Source of the DNA: CAXMST01 sp032122625
Lineage (GTDB): Bacteria > Actinomycetota > Thermoleophilia > Solirubrobacterales > 70-9
Assembly (NCBI GenBank): GCA_032122625.1
Contig: JAQBGG010000080.1
Location: forward strand, 1-29,781
Direction of reading: 5' to 3'
Length of the DNA stretch: 29,781 bases
Under the pieces are notes generated by a model. It was not told where the DNA came from. It saw nothing but the letters and a program-made list of their open reading frames with translations, and ran no database searches. The position numbers and the translations under genes were made by a program. Below, one piece after another: positions 18,942 to 27,783 of the stretch; positions within the stretch are counted from its first letter, which is position 1; each line of letters begins with the position of its first letter.

Positions 18942-18948
18942 CGCCGCG

Positions 18949-18978
18949 GTGCCCACGATTTCCCGAGCGGTGCGATGA
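18949..18978 (+). CDS. Putative 9-residue leader peptide upstream of sdhC
   Basis: A GTG seven bases after the TAGAAT box begins nine codons (MPTISRAVR if GTG reads Met) and ends in a TGA that overlaps the sdhC ATG as ATGA. The position fits a leaderless mini-ORF whose terminating ribosomes restart at sdhC, which has only a poor ribosome site of its own. Such leaderless small ORFs are known in mycobacteria; here the claim rests on position alone. Confidence 0.4.
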   Translation: MPTISRAVR

Positions 18979-19768
18979 GTTCCCAGGCTCCGAGCCTCTC
19001 GAAGGCCGAGGGGACGCGGCGTCGGCCACGGCTGCATTGGTTGCGCGAGGTCTGGGGCTCGACGATCGGCAAGAAGCTGCTCGTCGGCGTCAGTGGCGTG
19101 ATCCTGGCGCTGTACGTGATCCTGCACATGCTCGGCAACCTGAAGACCCTGCAGGGCAACGGTGATGGAGGCATCCCGGCGGTCGACCGCTACGCCGAGT
19201 GGCTGCGGACGGCGGGCGAGCCGGTGATTCCGCGCGAGGGCCTGCTCTGGGGAGTGCGCGCGATCCTGGTCTTCGTGCTCGTCGTGCACGTCGTCGGCAT
19301 CGTCCAGTTGATCGCCCGCAATCGCGCCGCCCGGCCTGAGGGCCACCGGTACGCGAAGCCGATCCAGCGATCGATCGCCTCACGGACGATGGCCTGGAGC
19401 GGCTTCCTTCTGCTGGGCTTCATCATCTTCCACATCCTCCAGTTCACGACGCGGACCATCACCCCGACGCCGCTTGCCGCGGACACCGTCTACGCGAATC
19501 TCTACGGCGCCTTCCAGGAGTGGTGGCTGGTCGTGATCTACGTGGCGGCGGTGGTCATCCTCGGCTTCCATCTGCTGCATGCTCTGTGGAGCGTGCTACA
19601 GACCCACGGGTTCGACAAACCGAACCGAAACCCAAGCTTCCGCCGAGGCGCGACGGCAACCGCGGTGCTGATCACCGTCGGCTTCGCCGCTGTCCCAATC
19701 GCGATCGTCACCGGGATCCTGCCCGCGCCCGAGGCCGGCGGCGAGCTCGTCCAGGAGGTCGCGGTCCC

Positions 19769-19772
<4 letters not shown>
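18975..19772 (+). CDS. sdhC: Succinate dehydrogenase cytochrome b558 subunit (type B anchor)
   Basis: A 265-residue membrane anchor of a type B succinate:quinone oxidoreductase. Five hydrophobic segments are visible at about 32-53, 92-113, 139-158, 184-208 and 228-247. Histidines placed inside the first four helices, H51, H105, H153 and H199 or H202, fit the bis-histidine ligands of two b hemes, as in Bacillus and Wolinella type B enzymes. These complexes usually work with menaquinone. The ATG overlaps a possible leader peptide stop, and the gene's own stop overlaps the sdhA start (ATGA). Confidence 0.93.
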
Positions 19773-21681
<1,909 letters not shown>

Positions 21682-21685
<4 letters not shown>

Positions 21686-22455
21686 AGTTCGAGCTGAAGA
21701 TCTGGCGCCAGGACACCGGGGCCGCGGACGGCGCCTTCGAGCGCCACGAGGTCGACGGCATCGACCCCGACGCCTCGATGCTGGAGATGCTCGACATCCT
21801 CAACGAGCGGATAATCGCCGCCGGCGGCACGGCGATCGCCTTCGACTCCGACTGCCGCGAGGGGATCTGCGGATCCTGCTCGCTGTTGATCGACGGCACC
21901 CCTCATGGCCCCCGCCGGGTGACCAGCTGCCAGGTCTTCATGCGCGACTTCCCCGACGGGGCCGAGATCTCGATCGAGCCCTTCTGGGCAACCGCCTTCC
22001 CCGTGATCCGCGATCTGATCGTCGATCGCAGCCCCTTTGACAGGATCATCCAGTCCGGTGGATACATCTCGGTCACCTCGGGCCCGAAGCCGGAGCCGAA
22101 CTCGAACCCGATCCACCCCGAGGCCCAGGAGCACGCGATGGACGCCTCGATCTGCATCGGCTGCGGCGCCTGCGTCGCCGCCTGCCCGAACGGCGCCGCA
22201 ATGCTCTTCACGGGAGCCAAGGCCGCCCACCTGAACTCGCTTCCGCAGGGCGATCCGGAGCGGTTGCACCGGGTCCGGAGCATGGTCCGCCAGCACGACG
22301 CCGAGGGGTTCGGCGGCTGCACCAACCACGGCGAGTGCCAGGCTGCCTGTCCGCAGGAGATCTCGATCAAGGTGATCGGCGAGATGAACGCCGAGTACCG
22401 GCACGCGATGCTCGAGAAGCTGCGCGCCCGCGGCGGCTCGATCGAACCTCTATAG
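21682..22455 (+). CDS. sdhB: Succinate dehydrogenase iron-sulfur subunit, type B complex
   Basis: A 257-residue electron-transfer subunit. The [2Fe-2S] cysteines are 58, 63, 66 and 83 (CREGICGSC, then TSC). The [4Fe-4S] motif is CIGCGACVAACP (158-169). The last motif, CTNHGECQAACP, has the C-x5-C-x3-CP spacing (213, 219, 223) of a classical [3Fe-4S] centre. The start is GTG overlapping the sdhA stop (GTGA), with GAGGAG six bases upstream. It completes the sdhCAB operon, whose three genes are all translationally coupled. Confidence 0.96.
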
Positions 22456-22499
22456 CCGACCCGGCGGGACGCGGGCCGCCCTTCACCTTCGCGGCTGCA

Positions 22500-22505
22500 T
22501 AGAAT
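22500..22505 (+). promoter_or_regulatory. -10 box (TAGAAT) of the type E sdh operon
   Basis: TAGAAT lies 44 bases past the first sdhB stop, followed after ten bases by a GTG that opens a 13-codon frame. It shows that the second complex can be transcribed separately from the first. Confidence 0.5.
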
Positions 22506-22515
22506 CGGCGGCCCC

Positions 22516-22557
22516 GTGGCGCGACAGCCTGTCGGTCACGGTCGAATCAATGCCTGA
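22516..22557 (+). CDS. Putative 13-residue leader peptide upstream of the second sdhA
   Basis: A GTG ten bases after the TAGAAT box opens 13 codons (MARQPVGHGRINA if GTG reads Met). The TGA stop lies just inside the flavoprotein gene, an overlap of eight bases. The flavoprotein ATG has no Shine-Dalgarno sequence. Translation restart from this mini-ORF is a likely but untested mode. Confidence 0.35.
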   Translation: MARQPVGHGRINA

Positions 22558-24235
22558 GCACGACGTACTAGTAATCGGAGCCGGACTTGCCGGCCAACGG
22601 GCCGCCCTCGCGGCTGCGGAGGCCGGCGTGTCGGTGGGGATCATCAGCAAGGTCCACCCCGTCCGCTCGCATTCGAACGCTGCCCAGGGTGGGATCAACG
22701 CCGCCCTCCACGCCGACGACAGCTGGGAGTCACACGCCTTCGACACGATCAAGGGCTCCGACTACCTCAGCGATCAGGACGCGGTCGAGATCATGTGCCG
22801 CGAGGCACCGAACGAGTTGCTCCACCTGGAACACATCGGCGTCACCTTCCACCGCGCCGAGGACGGCAGCCTCGGCACCCGCGCCTTCGGAGGCGCCTCC
22901 AAGGCGCGCACCTATTACGTGGCTGACATCACCGGTCAGGCGATCATGCACACCCTCTACGAGCAGTTGATGAAGTACGCCGACCTGATCGACCGCTACG
23001 AGGAGTGGTTTACCACGGAGCTCGCGATCGACGACGACGGCCACTGCGTCGGCGCCGTCACCCGCAGCATCAGAGACGGCTCGATGGAGATCTTCCGGGC
23101 AAAGAGCGTGATCCTCGCCAGCGGCGGCAACGGCCAGGTCTGGCAGCCAACCACCAACGCTCTGATCTGCACCGGCGACGGGATCGCTCAGGCCTACCGG
23201 GTCGGCGCGAAGCTGATGGATATGGAGATGATCCAGTATCACCCGACGACGCTGGCGGGCAAGGGCTTCTTGATCACCGAGGGGGCCCGGGGCGAGGGGG
23301 CCCACCTGCTCAACGCCAAGGGCGAGCGCTTCATGGAGAAGTACGCGCCGAACAAGATGGAACTCGCCTCACGCGACGTCGTCTCCCGAGCCGAGCAGAC
23401 CGAGATCAACGAGGGCAACGGCTTCCCGGACGGCACCGTCGCGCTCGACATAACCGTGGTTCCAAAGAAGCGCATTCACGAGGCCCTGCGGGAGATCGTG
23501 CTCGTCGGGCGGGATTTCGCCGGCGTCGATATCACCCGCGAGCCGATCCGGATCAAGCCTGGCAACCACTACACGATGGGTGGCGTCAAGACAGACACCT
23601 GGGGCCGCACCAACGTCACCGGGCTCTATGCCGCCGGCGAGGTCGCCTGCGTTTCGGTCCACGGCGGCAATCGTCTCGGCGCCAACTCGCTGCTCGATAC
23701 CCTGATCTTCGGCCGCCGCTCGGGCGAGGACGCGGCCGAGCGGGCGAAGGGCCGGGGCTACTCGCGGGTCAGCAGCCAGATCCTCGGCCAAGAGCAATCC
23801 CGGATCGACGGGATCATCGGTCGTGGCGATGACGGCCGCCGCGTCTCCGAAATCAAGGCTGAGCTCGGCGCGACGATGGACAAGCAGGTCGCGGTATTCC
23901 GTGATGAGGACGGCATCGGCTCCGCGCTGGAGACGGTTCGCCGCCTCAAGCATGAAGCTGACTCCGCCTACATCGATGACCGCGGGACGATCTTCAACCA
24001 GGACGTGCTGGGAGTGCTCGAGTTGGAGAACATGCTCGACTGCGCCGAGTGCACCTGCCTCGCCGCGCTCGAGCGCAGGGAGAGTCGCGGCGCTCAGTTC
24101 CGCACCGACTACCCCGAGCGCAACGATGCTGAGTGGCTCAAGCACCTCGATGTCTCCCTCAATGGAGACGGCCCCAAGCTGAGCGAGTCACCGGTGACGA
24201 TCACCCAGTGGCAACCGCAGGAACGTACCTACTAG
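22550..24235 (+). CDS. sdhA: Succinate dehydrogenase/fumarate reductase flavoprotein, type E complex
   Basis: A 561-residue flavoprotein, the catalytic subunit of the second complex. The FAD motif VIGAGLAGQRAALAAAEAG is at 8-26, and the probable covalent FAD histidine is His41 (RSHSNAAQGGIN). Also seen are YHPTTLAGKGFLITEGARGEG blocks, LASRDVVSRA, HYTMGGVKTD and GGNRLGANSLLD. The N-terminus has no twin-arginine signal, so unlike the periplasmic MfrA of epsilonproteobacteria this subunit stays in the cytoplasm. The gene is followed after 16 bases by its iron-sulfur partner and then by the CCG subunit. Whether the complex runs as succinate oxidase or fumarate reductase cannot be told from sequence. 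Confidence 0.95.
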   Translation: MPEHDVLVIGAGLAGQRAALAAAEAGVSVGIISKVHPVRSHSNAAQGGINAALHADDSWESHAFDTIKGSDYLSDQDAVEIMCREAPNELLHLEHIGVTFHRAEDGSLGTRAFGGASKARTYYVADITGQAIMHTLYEQLMKYADLIDRYEEWFTTELAIDDDGHCVGAVTRSIRDGSMEIFRAKSVILASGGNGQVWQPTTNALICTGDGIAQAYRVGAKLMDMEMIQYHPTTLAGKGFLITEGARGEGAHLLNAKGERFMEKYAPNKMELASRDVVSRAEQTEINEGNGFPDGTVALDITVVPKKRIHEALREIVLVGRDFAGVDITREPIRIKPGNHYTMGGVKTDTWGRTNVTGLYAAGEVACVSVHGGNRLGANSLLDTLIFGRRSGEDAAERAKGRGYSRVSSQILGQEQSRIDGIIGRGDDGRRVSEIKAELGATMDKQVAVFRDEDGIGSALETVRRLKHEADSAYIDDRGTIFNQDVLGVLELENMLDCAECTCLAALERRESRGAQFRTDYPERNDAEWLKHLDVSLNGDGPKLSESPVTITQWQPQERTY

Positions 24236-24251
24236 AAGGCGGAACCAACCG

Positions 24252-25511
24252 ATGGCCGAGTACACCCTGAAAGTCCGCCGCTACCAGCCCGAGCTCGAGG
24301 ATGGCAGGGCCGACGGCGCCTACTGGGAGGAGTTCGACGTCGAGCTCGACCCAACCCTTTCGGTACTCGACGGGATCCTGCAGGCGAAGAACGACCAGGA
24401 CGGCAGCATCGCGGTTCGCTGCTCCTGCCGGGCGGCGATCTGCGGCTCGTGCGGGGTCAAGATCAACGGACAGTCCACCCTCGCCTGCAAGACCCAGCTC
24501 GGCGAAGCGGCCGAGGAGGCCGCCCGGATCGCCGAGGCGGACGCCGGTGCGACCAACGGCCAACCCGCCACCCACCCGGGCACGCCCGGAGGCGTAGCCG
24601 AGGACGTGGCCCGGCAGGTGTCCACGGCGCGGCCGGTAATCGTCGTCGAGCCGATGGCAAACATGCCCGTGATCAAGGATCTCGTCACAGACATGGAGGC
24701 GACACACTGGGAGAAATACCGGCGGGTCTCACCGTGGCTGATGCCGACCGGGCCCGAGCCCGAGCGCGAGCACATCGTCCCGCCCGAGTCGATGGTCGAC
24801 GTGACCCAATCGGTGGCCTGCATCCAGTGCGGCGCCTGCGTCTCAGCCTGTCTCTCGATGGAGGCCGATCCCGACTTCATCGGCCCCGCGGCCCTGGCCA
24901 AGGCCTACCGCTTCATCGGCGATCCCCGCGACGGCCAGCAGGAGGAGCGGCTCTATGACCTGGCCAACGACCCACACGGGATATACGACTGCACCCACTG
25001 CTTCAGCTGCATCGACGCCTGCCCGAAGGGCGTGGCGCCGATGGACCAGATCATGAGACTGCGACGGATCGCCGGCCACGAGCATGGGATCGAGGACGTC
25101 AACAACGGCCACAGCCACGAGGCGGCGTTCGTGAAGATCATCGAGAAGAAGGGAACGCTGGACGAGTCGCTGCTGCTGCAGGAGTCGTTCGCGCCGGGCA
25201 TCAAGGGCAAGTTGATGCCGACCAAGCGGGCGATCAAGGGCCTGCTCGAGTCGATCCCGACCGCGATTCGCGGGATCCGCACCGGCAAGATGCGCTCGCT
25301 GCCGAAGCTGATCCCCGGCGTCCACCACAAGCTTCCCGGAGACTCCCAGGATCGGGTCAAGGAGATCTACGCCCGCGCCGAGGAGAGCCGCACAGAGCTC
25401 AACCTCTACATCATCGGCGAGGGCGGCGAAGAAGAGGGCGCCCCCGGCGGCGAGCACGTGCCGGCCGGCGCGATCGTCCCCGAGCCCGACGAGCCGAAGG
25501 AGCTTGCATGA
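24252..25511 (+). CDS. sdhB: Succinate dehydrogenase iron-sulfur subunit, type E, enlarged
   Basis: At 419 residues this is far longer than a usual SdhB (about 230-260). The [2Fe-2S] ligands are Cys59, 64, 67 and 79. A 40-residue Ala/Glu/Gly-rich insert (about 84-126) follows. Then come CIQCGACVSAC (190-200) and CTHCFSCIDACP (247-258). The extra Cys250 changes the usual C-x5-C of the third centre to C-x2-C-x2-C, so a [4Fe-4S] in place of the [3Fe-4S] centre is expected, as in known type E enzymes. A tail of about 150 residues, basic and helical then acidic, is unique to this subunit. The ATG overlaps nothing; AAGGCGGA stands upstream. Confidence 0.93.
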   Translation: MAEYTLKVRRYQPELEDGRADGAYWEEFDVELDPTLSVLDGILQAKNDQDGSIAVRCSCRAAICGSCGVKINGQSTLACKTQLGEAAEEAARIAEADAGATNGQPATHPGTPGGVAEDVARQVSTARPVIVVEPMANMPVIKDLVTDMEATHWEKYRRVSPWLMPTGPEPEREHIVPPESMVDVTQSVACIQCGACVSACLSMEADPDFIGPAALAKAYRFIGDPRDGQQEERLYDLANDPHGIYDCTHCFSCIDACPKGVAPMDQIMRLRRIAGHEHGIEDVNNGHSHEAAFVKIIEKKGTLDESLLLQESFAPGIKGKLMPTKRAIKGLLESIPTAIRGIRTGKMRSLPKLIPGVHHKLPGDSQDRVKEIYARAEESRTELNLYIIGEGGEEEGAPGGEHVPAGAIVPEPDEPKELA

Positions 25512-26461
25512 GTCCTGACACGAACCCCGCCACCCCCGGTCGCGAAGCAGAGAAGGCGGCGGCAGCTATCAAGGTTGCCTACTGGCCCGGCTGCGTCTCC
25601 CGCGGCTTCACTCCCGAGCTGCACGGCTCGATGGAGTTGACCGCCGAGGCGCTCGGGATCGAGATGGTGATGCTCGACCGCGCCAGCTGCTGCGGCGCCG
25701 GCGTGATCGCCGAGCACAACCAGGAGCTGGCCGACTCGCTCAACGCCCGCACCTTCGCCCTCGCTCAGCAGACCGACTTGCCGATGATGAACATCTGCTC
25801 GACCTGCCAGGGCGCGCAGAGTGAGTGTCAGGAGCGGCTCGACGCCGACGCCGGCTACCGCGACCAGATCAATGGCGCCCTGAAGCCGGAGGGCCTCGAG
25901 TACGTGAAGAGCAAGGATGGCTGGACGAACAAGAACTTCCTCTGGCTACTGGTCGAGGACTACGGCCTCGACAGGCTCGCCGAGCAGGTCAAGCGGCCGC
26001 TCAGCGGTCTCCGGGTCGGCCCCTTCTATGGCTGCTACGTGCTGCGTCCCAAGGGCCGGCTCGGCTATGAGGAGCACCCCGACCGTGACCTCTACCTCGA
26101 GCGCGTGATCCGAACCCTCGGCGGCGAGGTCGTCGACTACGACGGCGCTCGGCGCTGCTGCGGCTTCCCGGTGATCACGATGAACCGCGAGACCTCGCTG
26201 CGGCAGGCCGGCACCCACGTCGCCGACGCGATCGATGCCGGCGCCGATTGCCTGGTTACCCCCTGCCCGCTCTGTCACCTCAACCTCGATATGCAGCAGC
26301 CGGAGGCGGCCAAGGTCGTCGGTCGTGACCTCGGCCTGGCGGTGCTCCACCTACCGCAGCTCGTCGGCCTGGCGCTCGGCTTCGACCCCAAGCAACTTGG
26401 GATGCCAAAGCACATCGCCTCGACGCTGGCCGTTGACGATCGCGTCGCGGCTCTCGCCTAG
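25508..26461 (+). CDS. Double-CCG subunit (SdhE/HdrB-like) of the type E complex
   Basis: A 317-residue protein with two cysteine-rich CCG domains, as in heterodisulfide reductase HdrB and in the SdhE (SdhC in Sulfolobales) subunit of type E succinate dehydrogenases. The first has Cys29, 61, 62, 97 and 100, the second Cys176, 217, 218, 253 and 256; both keep the CX(31-40)CCX34CX2C layout. No membrane helix is present, so attachment would be by amphipathic helices. It replaces the cytochrome b anchor and would pass electrons to quinone through its iron-sulfur site. The ATG overlaps the preceding stop (ATGA) and has GAAGGAG about seven bases upstream. The name sdhE is avoided because it also denotes an unrelated assembly factor. 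Confidence 0.92.
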   Translation: MSPDTNPATPGREAEKAAAAIKVAYWPGCVSRGFTPELHGSMELTAEALGIEMVMLDRASCCGAGVIAEHNQELADSLNARTFALAQQTDLPMMNICSTCQGAQSECQERLDADAGYRDQINGALKPEGLEYVKSKDGWTNKNFLWLLVEDYGLDRLAEQVKRPLSGLRVGPFYGCYVLRPKGRLGYEEHPDRDLYLERVIRTLGGEVVDYDGARRCCGFPVITMNRETSLRQAGTHVADAIDAGADCLVTPCPLCHLNLDMQQPEAAKVVGRDLGLAVLHLPQLVGLALGFDPKQLGMPKHIASTLAVDDRVAALA

Positions 26462-26520
26462 AGCGGGCGCCGGGCTATCGGTCGAGAGCCTCGGGCTCAC
26501 GGCTTCCCAGCCGCGACAGC

Positions 26521-26526
26521 TAGGCT
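26521..26526 (+). promoter_or_regulatory. -10 box (TAGGCT) before the antiporter
   Basis: TAGGCT, seven bases, then an ATG that opens a ten-codon frame. The spacing equals that at sdhC. It lies 59 bases past the CCG subunit stop, after a small GAGCC/GGCTC hairpin at 26486-26498. Confidence 0.4.
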
Positions 26527-26533
26527 TCCCGCG

Positions 26534-26566
26534 ATGCGCACCGGTACCACCTCGCGCGGATGCTGA
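26534..26566 (+). CDS. Putative 10-residue leader peptide upstream of the antiporter
   Basis: The ATG seven bases after the TAGGCT box opens MRTGTTSRGC and stops at a TGA that overlaps the antiporter start by seven bases. The antiporter ATG lacks a clear ribosome site. This is the third such arrangement in the window. Confidence 0.35.
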   Translation: MRTGTTSRGC

Positions 26567-27744
26567 GCCTGCCACTCGCGGCCGAGACCGCGGTCGCGGG
26601 CATCGTCGCCGACCTCGCCATCATCCTCTTCGCCGCGAAGCTCGGCGACGAGCTGTTCAAGCGGATCGGTCAGCCGGCGATCGTCGGTGAGATCCTCGCC
26701 GGACTGCTGATCGGGCCCTCGGTTCTCGGGATCGTCGAACCCGGCGAGACGATCGAGGTCTTCGCCGAGCTCGGCGTCGTCTTCCTGCTCTTCTGGGTCG
26801 GCCTCGAGACGAAGCTCTCCGACATGCGCGAGGTCGGCTCGACGGCCGCGATCGTCGGGGTTTCCGGGGTCGTCGTCCCGTTCGCCGCCGGAGCCGCGGC
26901 CGGGCTGCTGTTCGGCGAGAGCGCCTCCACCAGTCTCTTCATCGGCTCGGCGCTGGCGGCCACCAGTGTCGGCATCACCTCCGCCGTCTTCGCCGAGCTG
27001 AAGCTGCTAACCACGCGCGCAGCCCGGACCGTTCTCGGAGCAGCCGTGATCGATGACATCCTCGCCTTGCTGCTCGTCGCAGTCGCGGTCGGGATCGCCG
27101 CCGACGGTGGCGTCGACGTCGCCTCGATCCTGATCAGCGCCGGTCTCGCATTCGGCTTCGTTGCCCTCTTCGCCCTCGCCGGGACCGCGGTGATGCGCAA
27201 GGCCCCCCAGCTCCTCCACGCGCCCCGGTTCTCGGAGTCTCCCTTGCTGCCCGCGGTGATCCTCTGTCTCGGAATCGCCGCGCTCGCCGCCAACATCGGG
27301 CTGGCGGCGGTGATCGGCGCCTTCCTCGCCGGGATGATCGTCGCCGAGACCAAGGAGCAGCACCCGATCGAGGATGAGATTGCGCCCCTGTACGCCTTCT
27401 TCACGCCCTTCTTCTTCGCCTCGATCGGCCTCGCGCTGGACCTCGATGTCCTGCTCGAGCCGGAGACGCTGCTGGTCGTCGTCGGCCTCTCGGCGCTGGC
27501 CGTGGTGACGAAGCTCCTCGGCACCTGGCCCGGCGTCCGCCGACTGGGCGGCCGCGAGGCAAAGATCGTCGCGCTGGGCATGGTGCCCCGCGGCGAGGTC
27601 GGGATCATCGTCGCCGGGATCGGCTCGGTCACCGGCGTCGTCGACGCCGAGCTGTTCGCAGCGATCGTCGGCATGTCGATCGTCACCACCCTGATCGTGC
27701 CGCCGTTCCTGCGGCGGCTGGCCGCTGAGCCGCGATCTACTTAG
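26560..27744 (+). CDS. CPA2-family Na+/H+ antiporter, NapA-like
   Basis: A 394-residue membrane protein with about 12-13 hydrophobic segments and no cytoplasmic regulatory domain. The pair Asp165-Asp166 in GAAVIDDILALLL matches the two ion-binding aspartates of electrogenic antiporters such as Thermus NapA. Early blocks GQPAIVGEILAGLLIGPSVLG and the LFWVGLE helix are typical of the CPA2 branch. Expected role: exchange of Na+ (or K+) for H+ across the cytoplasmic membrane. There is no TrkA-N domain, unlike KefB/C. An ArsB/NhaD-type permease follows in the same direction after 39 bases. Confidence 0.93.
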   Translation: MLSLPLAAETAVAGIVADLAIILFAAKLGDELFKRIGQPAIVGEILAGLLIGPSVLGIVEPGETIEVFAELGVVFLLFWVGLETKLSDMREVGSTAAIVGVSGVVVPFAAGAAAGLLFGESASTSLFIGSALAATSVGITSAVFAELKLLTTRAARTVLGAAVIDDILALLLVAVAVGIAADGGVDVASILISAGLAFGFVALFALAGTAVMRKAPQLLHAPRFSESPLLPAVILCLGIAALAANIGLAAVIGAFLAGMIVAETKEQHPIEDEIAPLYAFFTPFFFASIGLALDLDVLLEPETLLVVVGLSALAVVTKLLGTWPGVRRLGGREAKIVALGMVPRGEVGIIVAGIGSVTGVVDAELFAAIVGMSIVTTLIVPPFLRRLAAEPRST

Positions 27745-27747
27745 ACT
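27742..27747 (+). promoter_or_regulatory. -10-like box (TAGACT) overlapping the antiporter stop
   Basis: TAGACT includes the antiporter TAG stop. Transcription from it would start near 27754 and give the permease gene a leader of about 30 bases with the hairpin at 27756-27773. An ATG at 27753 in another frame is probably not used. Confidence 0.3.
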
Positions 27748-27755
27748 GCGGCATG

Positions 27756-27773
27756 GCCGGGCGGGTGCCCGGC
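27756..27773 (+). terminator. Hairpin between the two transporter genes
   Basis: GCCGGGC and GCCCGGC form a perfect 7-bp stem with a GGGT loop, followed by TTTCT. It may end the antiporter mRNA in part, or fold in the 5' leader of the permease mRNA eleven bases before its ATG. Confidence 0.45.
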
Positions 27774-27783
27774 TTTCTGCATC

